Both the position numbers and the translations under genes were made by a program. The notes under the pieces were generated by a model, which saw only the letters and a list, made by a program, of their open reading frames with translations, did not search any database and had not been told where the DNA came from. Positions 1-8,289 of a DNA stretch of 64,000 bases are shown one piece after another; positions within the stretch are counted from its first letter, which is position 1; every line of letters begins with the position of its first letter. The stretch covers positions 1,488,001-1,552,000 of the forward strand of contig CAVZBW010000005.1 in NCBI GenBank assembly GCA_963773635.1. Direction: 5' to 3'. The DNA comes from CAVZBW01 sp963773635 (GTDB lineage: Bacteria > Actinomycetota > Acidimicrobiia > Acidimicrobiales > RAAP-2).

Positions 1-618
1 GGCGGGGTCTCCCCCCGCGTGCATCCAGCCGTCGCCGATCCTCGCGGCCCGGCGCAGCGCGGCGTCGCCGTGGCCACCGATCAGGATCGGGATCGGCTCG
101 GGCGCTGCCGGACACATCTTGATCGACGGCACGTCGTAGATCTGCCCGTGGAACTCGAAGTACTCGCCGCCCGAGAGGCCCCGGATGATGTCGATGGCCT
201 CGTCGAGCCTGCGGCCCCGCCGCTCCCACGGGACGCCGCACACCTCGTAGTCCTCCGGCCAAGGGCTGGTGCCCACACCGAGGCCGAGGCGCCCCCCCGT
301 GAGCACCGCCGTCGACGTCGCCTGCTTGGCCACGAGCACCGGGTGGCGGATCGGCAATTTGAGCACGAAGGTGTTGAAGCGGATCCGCTCGGTGACCGCG
401 CCCAAGACGGGGATCAGGGAGAAGGGCTCCAAGAAGGGCTTGCCGTCGAGGAACTCCCGCGTTCCGTCGAGGTTGAACGGATATTTCGTGTCCGACGTCT
501 CCGGGTAGCAGATGCTGTCGGGGATGACCATGGAGTCGTAGCCTGCCTCCTCGACCGCCTTGGCCAGGGGGACGTAATACGACGGGTCGATCATCGACTC
601 GGCATACGAGAAGCGCAA
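1..618 (-). CDS. LLM-class F420-dependent oxidoreductase, C-terminus outside window
   Basis: This is the N-terminal 206 residues of a luciferase-like (TIM-barrel) flavin or F420-dependent oxidoreductase. The start is a TTG at 618 (MRFSYAESMIDPSYYV), chosen because an AAGGAGG Shine-Dalgarno sequence lies 5 nt upstream. Family features are the early D-S-M-V-I-P-D-S strand, the R-I-R-F-N-T-F-V-L strand, the stretch G-G-R-L-G-L-G-V-G-T-S-P-W, and I-P-I-L-I-G-G-H-G-D before a typical R-I-G-D-G-W segment. Many actinobacterial relatives use coenzyme F420 rather than FMN; the cofactor cannot be settled from this fragment. It is divergent from the alpha-hydroxy-acid oxidase gene, whose start lies 29 bp away, so the two probably share a promoter region. 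The stop codon lies beyond position 1. Confidence 0.85.
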   Translation of the reverse strand, partial: MRFSYAESMIDPSYYVPLAKAVEEAGYDSMVIPDSICYPETSDTKYPFNLDGTREFLDGKPFLEPFSLIPVLGAVTERIRFNTFVLKLPIRHPVLVAKQATSTAVLTGGRLGLGVGTSPWPEDYEVCGVPWERRGRRLDEAIDIIRGLSGGEYFEFHGQIYDVPSIKMCPAAPEPIPILIGGHGDAALRRAARIGDGWMHAGGDPA

Positions 619-647
619 CGGGACCTCCTTGTCCCACCCTGCCTACC

Positions 648-1808
648 ATGCTGCGCATGGAGGCCGCTCGCACGACCGAGGAGCGCGGAGGGGAGTCGTC
701 CACCGGCCCGCCCGGACCCGTGGAGCTCCCGACCGATCTCGATCTCGAGGACGTCGAGCGGCTGGCCCGTCGCCGGATCGGCGAGATGGCCTCCGCGTAC
801 TACGGGGGGGGCGCGGAGGACGAGCACCTCCTCGCCGAGAACGTCTCGGCGTGGCGGAGCTGGCGGCTGCACCCGCACGTGCTGGTCGACGTGTCGGCGA
901 TCGACACCTCCACGACCGTCCTCGGCACGCCGATGAGCATGCCGATCCTGGCCGCCCCGACCGCCCTGCACTGCCTCGCCCATCCGCTCGGAGAGGTGGC
1001 CACGGCACAGGGAGTGGCGGCCGAGGGTGCGACCATGGTCCTCTCCTCGCTCTCCACCTGCGCGCTCGAGGACGTGGCGGCGGGCGCTCCGGACGGCCAC
1101 CGATGGATGCAGGTCTACGTGCTGCGCGACCGGGGGCGCACCCGGGACGTCGTGCAGCGAGCGGCCGAGTCTGGCTACCGGGCCCTGGTGCTGACCGTCG
1201 ACGCCCCCGTGTCGGGCCACCGCACGCGCGAGCTGCGGGGAGGGGTGCGCCTGCCGCCCGACCTGTCGCTACCCAACCTGACCGACTCCAGCACGGCTGC
1301 GGCTCACGGCGAGGGTGGCTTCATGCAAGTCGTGACCCGGCACTTCGATCCCTCCCTCACCTACGACGACATCGCCTGGCTGTGCGATCTCTCCGGCCTG
1401 CCGGTATTGACCAAGGGGGTGCTCCGCGGGGATGCCGCCCTGCGTTGCGTGGAGGCCGGCGCGGCGGGCGTCGTCGTGTCCAACCACGGGGGCCGCCAGC
1501 TGGACGACGCCCCGCCCACCGCCGAAGCACTGACCGAGGTCGTCGAGGCGGTGGGGGGCCGCGCCCCGGTGCTCGTCGACGGCGGTGTCCGGCGGGCCCC
1601 CGACGTCGTCAAGGCGATCGCGCTCGGAGCCTCCGCCGTGCTCGTGGGCCGTCCGGTCCTCTGGGCGCTGGGCGCCGGCGGTCCCCAAGGGGTCGCCCGG
1701 CTCTTCGCGTGGTTTTCGGCCGAGCTGCGCCGCACCATGGCCCTGTGCGGCGCTCCCGGCGTCGCCTCGATCGATCGCTCACTCGTCCGCAGGAGGAACA
1801 GCCCATGA
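648..1808 (+). CDS. FMN-dependent alpha-hydroxy-acid oxidase/dehydrogenase
   Basis: A 386-residue member of the glycolate oxidase / L-lactate 2-monooxygenase / mandelate dehydrogenase family, which oxidises 2-hydroxy acids to 2-oxo acids with FMN in a TIM barrel. The signatures are P-I-L-A-A-P-T-A-L near residue 100, the catalytic-loop segment V-V-S-N-H-G-G-R-Q-L-D-D (active-site His and FMN-contacting Arg), and the phosphate-binding D-G-G-V-R-R...G-A-S-A-V-L-V-G-R-P near the C-terminus. ATG 648 and ATG 657 are both possible starts. Its stop overlaps the start of the following acyl-CoA synthetase by 4 bp (ATGA), which implies translational coupling. The substrate is unknown; a 2-hydroxyacyl intermediate of the neighbouring fatty-acid-type pathway is possible. 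Confidence 0.9.
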   Translation: MLRMEAARTTEERGGESSTGPPGPVELPTDLDLEDVERLARRRIGEMASAYYGGGAEDEHLLAENVSAWRSWRLHPHVLVDVSAIDTSTTVLGTPMSMPILAAPTALHCLAHPLGEVATAQGVAAEGATMVLSSLSTCALEDVAAGAPDGHRWMQVYVLRDRGRTRDVVQRAAESGYRALVLTVDAPVSGHRTRELRGGVRLPPDLSLPNLTDSSTAAAHGEGGFMQVVTRHFDPSLTYDDIAWLCDLSGLPVLTKGVLRGDAALRCVEAGAAGVVVSNHGGRQLDDAPPTAEALTEVVEAVGGRAPVLVDGGVRRAPDVVKAIALGASAVLVGRPVLWALGAGGPQGVARLFAWFSAELRRTMALCGAPGVASIDRSLVRRRNSP

Positions 1809-3460
1809 GCACCATCGCCCAGCTGCTGGCGGCGAGGTCCGGCGACGACCATCCCGGCCTCCTCGACCCCACGGGAACGTGGTCGTGGCGAGAGGTGGTG
1901 CTGGCGGGCGCCCGCCGCGGCGCGCTGGCCGGAGGGCTGCTCGGCGAGGGACCCCGGCACATCGGGGTGCTGCTGCCCAACGTCCCCGAGTACCTGTGGT
2001 GGCTGGGTGCGGCCGCCTTCGACGGGGCGACGGTGGTCGGGGTCAACCCCACCCGCCGGGGTGCGGCGCTGGCCGCCGACATCCGCGCCACCGACTGCCA
2101 GATGCTCGTGACCGACGCGGAGGGTGCCGAGCTCCTGCGTGGCCTCGACCACGGCGTCGATCCCGACCGGGTCTTGGAGGTGGGATCGGAGGCCTACGGC
2201 AAGCTGCTCGGCGCGATCGGCGACGACGAGGCGACCGGGATCCTCGATCGGGCTTCCGGGGTGCCCGCCGATTCCCTCTACCTGTTGCTGTTCACCTCGG
2301 GCACGACGGGCACGCCCAAGGCGGTGCGCTGCACCCAGGGGCGCCTGGCCACCATCGGCAAGTCCGCGGCACCGGGTTACGGCTATCACCGGGGCGACGT
2401 GGCCTACTGCCCCATGCCCCTGTTCCACGGCAACGCGCTGATGGCGCTGTGGGCCCCCTCCCTCCACGTCGGGGCGACGCTCGCGCTCCGACCGAGATTC
2501 AGCGCGTCGGCCTTCATCGACGACGTGCGCCGCTACCGGGCGACCACCTTCTCCTACGTGGGCAAGGCCATCGCCTACATCCTGGCCACGCCCGAGCGCC
2601 CCGACGACGGCGACAACACGTTGGAGCGGGCCTTCGGCACCGAGGCCTCGCTCCGTGATCGCCGGGAGTTCGAGCGCCGCTTCGGTTGCCGCCTGGTCGA
2701 GGGCTACGGCCAGAGCGAGGGGGGTTCGGCCATCGCGGTGGTCCCCGGGACGCCGGCCGGGGCGCTGGGCCGCCCCGTCGGGGGTGCCGAGCTGGCGGTG
2801 GTGGACCCGGTCACCGCGGCCGAGTGCCCGCGGGCGGTCTTCGACGGGCCCGGCAAGCTGCTCAACGGCCACGAGGCCATCGGCGAGATCGTCAACCGGG
2901 GCAGCACCGGGAGCTTCGAGGGCTACTACGGGAACCCGGAGGCCGAGGCCGACCGCACCCGCCAGGGCTGGTACTGGACGGGGGACCTCGGCTACCGCGA
3001 CGAGGACGGGTTCTTCTACTTCGCGGGGAGGAGGGGGGACTGGCTCCGCGTCGACTCCGAGAACTTCGCGGCCGGGCCGGTCGAGGCCGTGCTCGGCCGC
3101 CACCCCGACGTGGCGGTGGCGGCCGTCTATCCCGTGCCCGACACCGTCTCGGGCGACCAGGTGATGGCGGCGCTCGAGCTCCGGCACGGGGCCGGGTTCG
3201 ATCCCGACCGGTTCAGCGAGTGGCTCGACGAGCAGGCCGATCTCGGCACCAAGTGGGCGCCGCGCTACGTGCGGATCACGCCCTCGCTGCCCCAGACGGC
3301 CACCGGCAAGGTGACCAAGACCACGCTGCGCACCGAGACCTGGCACTGCGACGATCCGGTGTGGTGGCGGCCCGACGCCCGCACCCCTCAGTACCGCAGG
3401 CTCGCCGACGCCGATCGGCGCCGCCTGGACGGCGAGCTCGAGGCGAACGGCCGGGGTTAG
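1805..3460 (+). CDS. AMP-forming acyl-CoA synthetase (FadD-like)
   Basis: A 551-residue ANL-superfamily ligase that activates a carboxylic acid to its acyl-CoA through an acyl-adenylate. The start is the ATG overlapping the previous stop. Core motifs in order are the P-loop L-F-T-S-G-T-T-G-T-P-K-A (about residue 160), E-G-Y-G-Q-S-E-G-G (A5-like motif), Y-W-T-G-D-L-G-Y-R-D-E-D-G (A7), the hinge R-R-G-D-W-L-R-V-D-S-E-N, and the C-terminal catalytic Lys in T-G-K-V-T-K. Length is normal for the family. It follows the hydroxy-acid oxidase in one operon and converges on an acyl-CoA dehydrogenase gene 6 bp away, so it probably primes the acid catabolised by that cluster. The chain length or ring type of the substrate is not determinable. 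Confidence 0.93.
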   Translation: MSTIAQLLAARSGDDHPGLLDPTGTWSWREVVLAGARRGALAGGLLGEGPRHIGVLLPNVPEYLWWLGAAAFDGATVVGVNPTRRGAALAADIRATDCQMLVTDAEGAELLRGLDHGVDPDRVLEVGSEAYGKLLGAIGDDEATGILDRASGVPADSLYLLLFTSGTTGTPKAVRCTQGRLATIGKSAAPGYGYHRGDVAYCPMPLFHGNALMALWAPSLHVGATLALRPRFSASAFIDDVRRYRATTFSYVGKAIAYILATPERPDDGDNTLERAFGTEASLRDRREFERRFGCRLVEGYGQSEGGSAIAVVPGTPAGALGRPVGGAELAVVDPVTAAECPRAVFDGPGKLLNGHEAIGEIVNRGSTGSFEGYYGNPEAEADRTRQGWYWTGDLGYRDEDGFFYFAGRRGDWLRVDSENFAAGPVEAVLGRHPDVAVAAVYPVPDTVSGDQVMAALELRHGAGFDPDRFSEWLDEQADLGTKWAPRYVRITPSLPQTATGKVTKTTLRTETWHCDDPVWWRPDARTPQYRRLADADRRRLDGELEANGRG

Positions 3461-3466
3461 GAGGCC

Positions 3467-4609
3467 TCAGGCCGGCACGCCCTCCAGCACCGCAGAGGCC
3501 ACGAGCTGCTCCAAGTAGCGCCCGTCCCACCACGAGAGCTGCAGCGCCTTGGCCCTCCGAAAGTAGAGCTGGATGTCGAACTCGAGCGTGAAGCCGATGC
3601 CGCCGAAGACCTGCTGGGCCATGGCCGTCAAGTCCCGGAAGGTCTGGCAGGCGTACAGCTTGGCCATGGGGGCCAGACGCTCCGTGGGCCGCCCGTTGGC
3701 CCGGGCCCATGCCGCCTCGTGGACGAGCTGTTCACCCCCGTCGACCCTCGTCACCGCGTCCGCCAGGTAGTGGCCGATCGCCTGGAAGGCGCCGAGCGGC
3801 TTGTCGAACTGGCGGCGGTCCTTCGCGTACTGGGTGGTGAGCTCGAGGGCGCGCCGGGCACCGCCGATGGCCTGCGCCGCGAGGAGGACGATGCCGTCCT
3901 GCATGAGGGTGTCCCACGTAGCCCAGCCCGGAGCGGCGCCGAGACGTGACGCCGCCGGCACCCGGACGCCGTCGAAGGCCACCTGGTACTGGGTGTCCGA
4001 GGCGATCGTCAGCTGTTGGGCCAACCCGACCCCCGGAGCGTCGGTCGGCACGAGAAAGAGGTCCACGCCCTCGGGGCCGCGACCGCCCCCGGTGCGGGCC
4101 AGGACGACCATGGCCTGCGCCGCCCGCGCGAACGGCACATGCCACTTGGTGCCGCGGAGCACGAACTCTGACCCGTCGGCCTCGGCCGACAGCTGGACGC
4201 CGGCCGGACCGAACCCGCTCTCGGGCTCGATCCAAGCGGTGGTGACGATCCGCTCCCCCGAGGCGATGCCCGGCAGCCACTCGTCCTGCTGCGCCTCGCT
4301 CCCCGCCAGGCTCACCGCGCCCGACGCCATCACCGCGCTCACGAAGTGTGGCACGGGGGCCAGCGCGCGCCCGAGCTCCTCGTACAGGACGACGCCCTCG
4401 AGCAGCGTCATCCCGGAGCCCCCGTTGCGCTCGGGGACGAGAAGGCCCACCATGTCCATCTCTGCCAGCCGGCGCCACAGGTCCGGCGGGAACCCGTAGG
4501 CGTCGTCCTCCATCTGCCGGACCACGTCGGTCCCGCAGTGGTCCTCGAGCAGATCCCGCACTGCGCTGCGGAGCATCTCCTGCTCGGCGGTGAACTCCAG
4601 ATCCAGCAC
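3467..4609 (-). CDS. acyl-CoA dehydrogenase (FadE-like)
   Basis: A 380-residue FAD-dependent acyl-CoA dehydrogenase beginning M-L-D-L-E-F-T-A-E-Q. An N-terminal helical domain carries the G-G-S-G-M-T-L-L-E segment, the middle beta domain includes T-T-A-W-I-E-P-E-S-G-F-G, and the C-terminal helical domain contains Q-V-F-G-G-I-G-F-T-L-E-F with D-I-Q-L-Y-F-R-R-A-K. The G-G-x-S-E-I-Q type segment seen in its partner at 6898-8079 is absent, as in subunits of alpha2beta2 steroid-type dehydrogenases. It is the last gene of the minus-strand operon, separated from the MaoC gene by about 100 bp that hold a tandem hairpin repeat. A heteromer with the other dehydrogenase is an inference. Confidence 0.9.
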   Translation of the reverse strand: MLDLEFTAEQEMLRSAVRDLLEDHCGTDVVRQMEDDAYGFPPDLWRRLAEMDMVGLLVPERNGGSGMTLLEGVVLYEELGRALAPVPHFVSAVMASGAVSLAGSEAQQDEWLPGIASGERIVTTAWIEPESGFGPAGVQLSAEADGSEFVLRGTKWHVPFARAAQAMVVLARTGGGRGPEGVDLFLVPTDAPGVGLAQQLTIASDTQYQVAFDGVRVPAASRLGAAPGWATWDTLMQDGIVLLAAQAIGGARRALELTTQYAKDRRQFDKPLGAFQAIGHYLADAVTRVDGGEQLVHEAAWARANGRPTERLAPMAKLYACQTFRDLTAMAQQVFGGIGFTLEFDIQLYFRRAKALQLSWWDGRYLEQLVASAVLEGVPA

Positions 4610-4621
4610 CTCAGGTCACCT

Positions 4622-4711
4622 CACAATCGGCCGCCGCCTGGGGCGGCGAGCACACAATCGGCCGCCGCCTGGGGCGGCGAGCACACAATCGGCCGCCGCC
4701 TGGGGCGGGTC
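4622..4711. repeat. three tandem 31-bp repeats, each with a hairpin
   Basis: Units begin at 4622, 4653 and 4684 with an exact 31-bp period. Each starts CACAATCGG; the first two contain the perfect 7-bp inverted repeat CGCCGCC-TGG-GGCGGCG, and the third is slightly degenerate at its 3' end and reaches the end of the upstream MaoC gene. The array lies inside an operon, between the MaoC stop and the acyl-CoA dehydrogenase start, so on the mRNA it would form two or three strong stem-loops. No T-run follows, so a simple intrinsic terminator is not evident. Confidence 0.85.
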
Positions 4712-5186
4712 ACGGTATCCACTGCTCACCTCTGCGGTCCCAGGGGTTGTCGTCGGGGGTCCGGGGCAGCGCCACTCGGGCGCGGCAGCTGGTCTTGACG
4801 TCTCCCTCGACCGAGAGGTCCACGTCCACCTGCGCCCAGCCGCAGCCCGCCTCGTCGACCGGCGTCCCGGTCACCGTCCCGCTCAGGACCATCGTGTCGC
4901 CGGGGAACACCGACCCCCGCATGCGGAAGGTCATGCGACCGAGGCGGCCATGGGGACCGGTCCAGTCGGTGAGAAACCGCTCGAACCACGCCGCCTGGTT
5001 GGGCGTGTTCAAGAAGATGTCGCGGGTGCCGTTGCGATGGACCGCGAAGTCCTTGTCGTGATGCATCGGCCGCCAGTCCCGAGAGGCCAGTGCACCGAGC
5101 ACCACCGTGGTCGCCGTGACCGGGTAGGAGAGATCGGGCAGCGCCTGGCCCTCGCGGACCTCGTCGTGGAGCAGTCTCGGCTTCAC
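4710..5186 (-). CDS. small MaoC-like hotdog protein (enoyl-CoA hydratase subunit)
   Basis: A 158-residue single-hotdog protein of the MaoC/ChsH1 kind. The pattern A-S-R-D-W-R-P-M-H-H-D at residues 35-45 is the hydratase-2-type (R/D)-x-x-P-x-H-x-D motif with the catalytic His, followed by N-T-P-N-Q-A and M-R-G-S-V-F-P-G-D-T of the second half of the fold. Its start overlaps the stop of the preceding MaoC gene by 4 bp. Two small MaoC proteins translated from overlapping genes are typical of heteromeric hydratases in steroid side-chain degradation (ChsH1-ChsH2), where one chain carries the catalytic residues. It would hydrate the enoyl-CoA made by the neighbouring dehydrogenases. Confidence 0.85.
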   Translation of the reverse strand: MKPRLLHDEVREGQALPDLSYPVTATTVVLGALASRDWRPMHHDKDFAVHRNGTRDIFLNTPNQAAWFERFLTDWTGPHGRLGRMTFRMRGSVFPGDTMVLSGTVTGTPVDEAGCGWAQVDVDLSVEGDVKTSCRARVALPRTPDDNPWDRRGEQWIP

Positions 5187-5716
5187 TGGTCCCTCCGGTA
5201 GCCGAAGCCGGTGTAGGACTCGATCCCCACCAGCTCGTCTCGCTGGTTGTGGTACACGACCTCGATCACCCAGAAGCGCCCGGTGCCGAGCTTGGTCGTC
5301 TTGTCCCCGCTCACCGATCGCAGCACCTGGTGGGTGCGCAGCCGGTCGCCGGGGCGGACGGGCTCGTAGAAGACGATCGTGTTGTCGGTCATGATCGCCT
5401 CGGGGAGGCCGAAGAGCTCTTTCAGGTCGAAGTGGACCCGGAGCGGCAGGGCCGCCTCGGAGCGCCCCGGGGCCCAGTGGTGCGGCCGGAACCAGACCGA
5501 CAGCATCGTGGGCGGGGCCACCGGTCCTCCGGTGACCTCCGATGCGACCTGGTCGTCCCAGTACAGCGGGTTGCCGTTCTCCACCGACGCGCAGGTCGTC
5601 CAGATGTAGCCGCGCTCGACCGGGAACTCGCCCTCCTCGTGGTACTGCTCGACGCCGATCAGCTCCGCGACCCGTTCGTCGGGATCGATCGCCGGACCTG
5701 CCTCGCTGGCGCTCAT
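5183..5716 (-). CDS. MaoC N-terminal-type dehydratase, partner subunit
   Basis: A 177-residue hotdog protein resembling the N-terminal half of MaoC-type dehydratases (ChsH2/FAS1-type). Visible features are E-R-G-Y-I-W-T-T-C-A-S-V-E-N-G-N-P-L-Y-W near residue 38, G-G-P-V-A-P-P-T-M-L near residue 65, and a C-terminal strand V-Y-H-N-Q-R-D-E-L-V. There is no DUF35 extension, which some relatives carry; in this locus DUF35 is fused to a condensing enzyme instead (8290-9783). The start ATG at 5716 overlaps the CoA-transferase stop by 4 bp and the stop overlaps the next MaoC gene by 4 bp, so all three are probably translated as a coupled unit. Confidence 0.85.
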   Translation of the reverse strand: MSASEAGPAIDPDERVAELIGVEQYHEEGEFPVERGYIWTTCASVENGNPLYWDDQVASEVTGGPVAPPTMLSVWFRPHHWAPGRSEAALPLRVHFDLKELFGLPEAIMTDNTIVFYEPVRPGDRLRTHQVLRSVSGDKTTKLGTGRFWVIEVVYHNQRDELVGIESYTGFGYRRDQ

Positions 5717-6894
5717 GCCACCACCCCCTCTCGGCTCCATTCGTCTACCAGGGCGCGCTCCACGCCCGCCGCCTCGAGGAGCTCGACCGTGTCGGTGACC
5801 CGGGGATCGGGCAGGTCCACCGGCTCTTCGAGCGCCGCCGCGCCCGCCAGCACGGGTCCGAGCTGCCGGAGCGCTCCGTGGGTCGGGTGACGAGCCTCCA
5901 CCACGACGTGACGCGCCGCGAATCCCGGGTCGGCGGCGACCTCGCGCACCTCCTGCACGGGTGCGACACAGGTGTCGGCGGGGCCGAGCATCTCGACCCA
6001 CTCGTCGCGCGACCTGGTGGCGAAGGCCGCCCGAAACTCCTTGCGGATCTCCTCCTGCACCTCGTCGTCGTACTGGTGTGCTGCCCATTGCTCGCATCCG
6101 AGCGCCCGGCACAGGTTGGCAAAGAACTTGCCCTCGATCGCCCCGACGGCCAGCCATCTCCCGTCGCCGGCCGGGTAGGTGTCGTAGCAGGCGTAGCGCC
6201 CCGTCAAGACGTCGTGCCCCGGACCGGGGCTCGAGCCGGTGGCCAGGTGCTCGTCGATGGCGAGGGACATGAGCCACAGGACGCCGTCGGCGACGGCCAC
6301 GTCGAGGTGGCGGCCGCGACCGCTGCGGGCCCGCTCCACGAGCGCCGCGGAGATGGCGAGCGCCGCCTGGAGCCCCCCCGCGGCCGAATCCGCCAGCGTG
6401 GCCCCGGGCACCGGCGGACCGCCGTCGGCTGCGGGGCCGGTCGCCGCCAGGAAGCCCCCGATGGCGAGATAGTCGAGGTCGTGGCCCGCCCAACGCGAGC
6501 GCGGTCCCTCCTGCCCGAAGCCGGTCGTCGAGCAGTAGACGAGGCCGGGATTCTCCGCCGCCAGCCGGTCGTAGCCGAGCCCGAGCCGCTCCATGACCCC
6601 GGGCCGGAAGCTCTCGACCACCACGTCCGCCCAGGCGGCGAGCGCGACGAAGGCGCGCCGGCCCCCCTCCGACTTCAAGTCGACCTGCACCCGTCGCATC
6701 CCTCGCAGCGCGCTGTACGAGAAGAACGGCGGCTCCACGAGCGCCCCCTCGCGGGAGGGCACCGGTCCGACCTTGACCACCTGGGCGCCGTAGTCGGCGA
6801 GGACGCGGGTGCAGCGCGAAGCCGGGCCGACGCTCGAGAGGTCGAGCACGCTGACCCCGGCGAGGGGTCCGGAGGGAGGCGGTGCGTCGGGCAC
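5713..6894 (-). CDS. CaiB/BaiF-family CoA-transferase or racemase
   Basis: A 393-residue class III CoA-transferase. It opens with G-P-L-A-G-V-S-V-L-D-L-S and A-D-Y-G-A-Q-V-V-K-V-G-P, followed by the family block L-K-S-E-G-G-R...V-V-E-S-F-R-P-G-V-M-E-R-L-G-L-G-Y and C-S-T-T-G-F-G-Q-E-G-P. A catalytic-type Asp lies in G-H-D-L-D-Y-L-A-I. These enzymes move CoA between acids or epimerise 2-methylacyl-CoAs. In a steroid or branched-chain side-chain pathway the second role (alpha-methylacyl-CoA racemase) is attractive, but the sequence does not distinguish them. It lies 3 bp downstream of the first dehydrogenase of the operon. Confidence 0.9.
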   Translation of the reverse strand: MPDAPPPSGPLAGVSVLDLSSVGPASRCTRVLADYGAQVVKVGPVPSREGALVEPPFFSYSALRGMRRVQVDLKSEGGRRAFVALAAWADVVVESFRPGVMERLGLGYDRLAAENPGLVYCSTTGFGQEGPRSRWAGHDLDYLAIGGFLAATGPAADGGPPVPGATLADSAAGGLQAALAISAALVERARSGRGRHLDVAVADGVLWLMSLAIDEHLATGSSPGPGHDVLTGRYACYDTYPAGDGRWLAVGAIEGKFFANLCRALGCEQWAAHQYDDEVQEEIRKEFRAAFATRSRDEWVEMLGPADTCVAPVQEVREVAADPGFAARHVVVEARHPTHGALRQLGPVLAGAAALEEPVDLPDPRVTDTVELLEAAGVERALVDEWSREGVVA

Positions 6895-6897
6895 CGA

Positions 6898-8079
6898 TCA
6901 GAAGTTCTTGGGGAGCCCGAGCTTGCGGCGGGCGATGATGTTCTTTTGGATCTCCGAGGCGCCGCCGCCGATGGTGTCGATGACCGTGTAGCGGTACGTC
7001 GACTCCGCACGGCCCGCCATCGGGGCCTCCTCGGTCTTGACCCGCAGCTGCGTGCCGGGGCCGGCGATGTCCATCGAGGCATCGGCCAGGCGCTTGGAGA
7101 GCTCGGTGGCGTAGAGCTTGTACTCCGACGCCCACGCCGTCGGCGCCGCCCCGCCCCTCGAGGACTCGTAGACGAAGCGCAGGCCGATCACCCGGGCCAC
7201 CTCGGCCTCGGTGGCGAGCTGCGCGATCCTCTGGCGGATCACCGGATCGTCCCGGAGCGGGACGCCGTCGCGCACCGTCGTGCGGACGTACTCCTCGAGG
7301 AGCTCGAGACGCTGCTCGATGGGCGAGAACGTGAACATCGTGAAGCGCTCCAGGTCGAGCGCCTCGGAGATGTACTGGAACCCGTGGTTGAGCTCGCCCA
7401 CCACGTAGTCGTCGGACACCCAGACGTCGTCGAGGTACACCTCGTTGGTCCGCTCGTCGCCCATGGTCCAGATGGGCTTGATGGTGATGCCCGGGTCGTC
7501 CAGGGGCACGAGGAAGAGCGTGATGCCGGCGTGCTTGGGGGCCTCCGGGTCGGTGCGGGCGCCCATCCAGTACCACTCGGCGAAGTGGGCCGAGGTGGTC
7601 CACGTCTTTTGGCCGTTCAGGCGCCAGCCGTCGCCGTCCTTGGTGGCCTTGAGCTGCATGGAGGCGGCATCGGAGCCGGCGTTGGGCTCGGAGTAGCCCA
7701 CTGCGAACTCGACCTCGTTGCGCAGGATCTTCGGCAGGAACTCGGCCTTGAGCTTGTCGGAGCCGTGCCGGATCAGGGTCTTGCCGATGATGCCGACGCC
7801 CTTGCCGATCTGGGGCCCACCGCGGGCGGCCAGGGCCTCGTTGAGGAGGTACTCGTAGACGCCGTCCCCCTCCTGGCCCCCGTACTGCTTCGGCCACGTG
7901 ATGCCGAGCCAACCGCGGTCGCCGACCTTGCGCATGAACTGACGCCGCTTGGGCGTGTCCACGATCTGGGCCATGTTCTCCCGCGTGACGTCGAAGACCT
8001 CGGGGTCCTCGTTGTCGTCGAGAAACTGCTCGACCTCATCGACAAAGGCCCGCTGCTCCGGGGAGAACTCGAAGTCCAT
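6898..8079 (-). CDS. acyl-CoA dehydrogenase (FadE-like), first gene of operon
   Basis: A 393-residue acyl-CoA dehydrogenase starting M-D-F-E-F-S-P-E-Q-R. The FAD- and substrate-binding blocks are V-G-Y-S-E-P-N-A-G-S-D-A-A-S (about residue 147), N-G-Q-K-T-W-T-T-S-A and the C-terminal G-G-G-A-S-E-I-Q-K-N-I-I-A-R-R-K-L-G-L-P. The helix position that holds the catalytic Glu in medium-chain enzymes reads Gly here, as in several long-chain and steroid-type FadE proteins where the base sits elsewhere. It begins the minus-strand operon and is divergent from the condensing-enzyme/thiolase pair, with a palindrome at 8155-8169 in the shared 210-bp intergenic region. Confidence 0.92.
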   Translation of the reverse strand: MDFEFSPEQRAFVDEVEQFLDDNEDPEVFDVTRENMAQIVDTPKRRQFMRKVGDRGWLGITWPKQYGGQEGDGVYEYLLNEALAARGGPQIGKGVGIIGKTLIRHGSDKLKAEFLPKILRNEVEFAVGYSEPNAGSDAASMQLKATKDGDGWRLNGQKTWTTSAHFAEWYWMGARTDPEAPKHAGITLFLVPLDDPGITIKPIWTMGDERTNEVYLDDVWVSDDYVVGELNHGFQYISEALDLERFTMFTFSPIEQRLELLEEYVRTTVRDGVPLRDDPVIRQRIAQLATEAEVARVIGLRFVYESSRGGAAPTAWASEYKLYATELSKRLADASMDIAGPGTQLRVKTEEAPMAGRAESTYRYTVIDTIGGGASEIQKNIIARRKLGLPKNF

Positions 8080-8154
8080 GTGGTGCCCCTCCTTCGAGCT
8101 GTTGGTCGGGAGTCGGACGCTCCACGCTGCTGGGAGCAGACGCTACCGCTTAGA

Positions 8155-8169
8155 GCTGACGCTCCGTCA
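8155..8169. promoter_or_regulatory. palindromic operator candidate in divergent promoter region
   Basis: The perfect inverted repeat CTGACG-CTC-CGTCAG lies midway between the divergent acyl-CoA dehydrogenase and condensing-enzyme starts. TGACG-N3-CGTCA palindromes are the sort of site bound by TetR-family regulators of acyl-CoA catabolism in actinobacteria. A TATCAT hexamer at 8178-8183 could be the -10 element of the plus-strand promoter. No TetR gene lies in the immediate cluster, so the regulator would act in trans. Confidence 0.5.
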
Positions 8170-8289
8170 GGTCGACAGGTATCATAGGCCGGTCGCCCCG
8201 AGGGGCCCGCTTCCGGCGCTCGACGGTCGGGACGTCCGGCGCTCGACGCCCCGCAGGATCCGCAAGAGGCCACGAGTACCATCACCCAC

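Noticed and set aside
4622..4711. Possible CRISPR array
   Set aside because: The three 31-bp units are contiguous with no spacers, and no cas genes are present.
5542..8187. Long plus-strand frame opposite the CoA-transferase and dehydrogenase genes
   Set aside because: The minus-strand genes have conserved motifs, overlapping starts and normal lengths; the plus frame has none.
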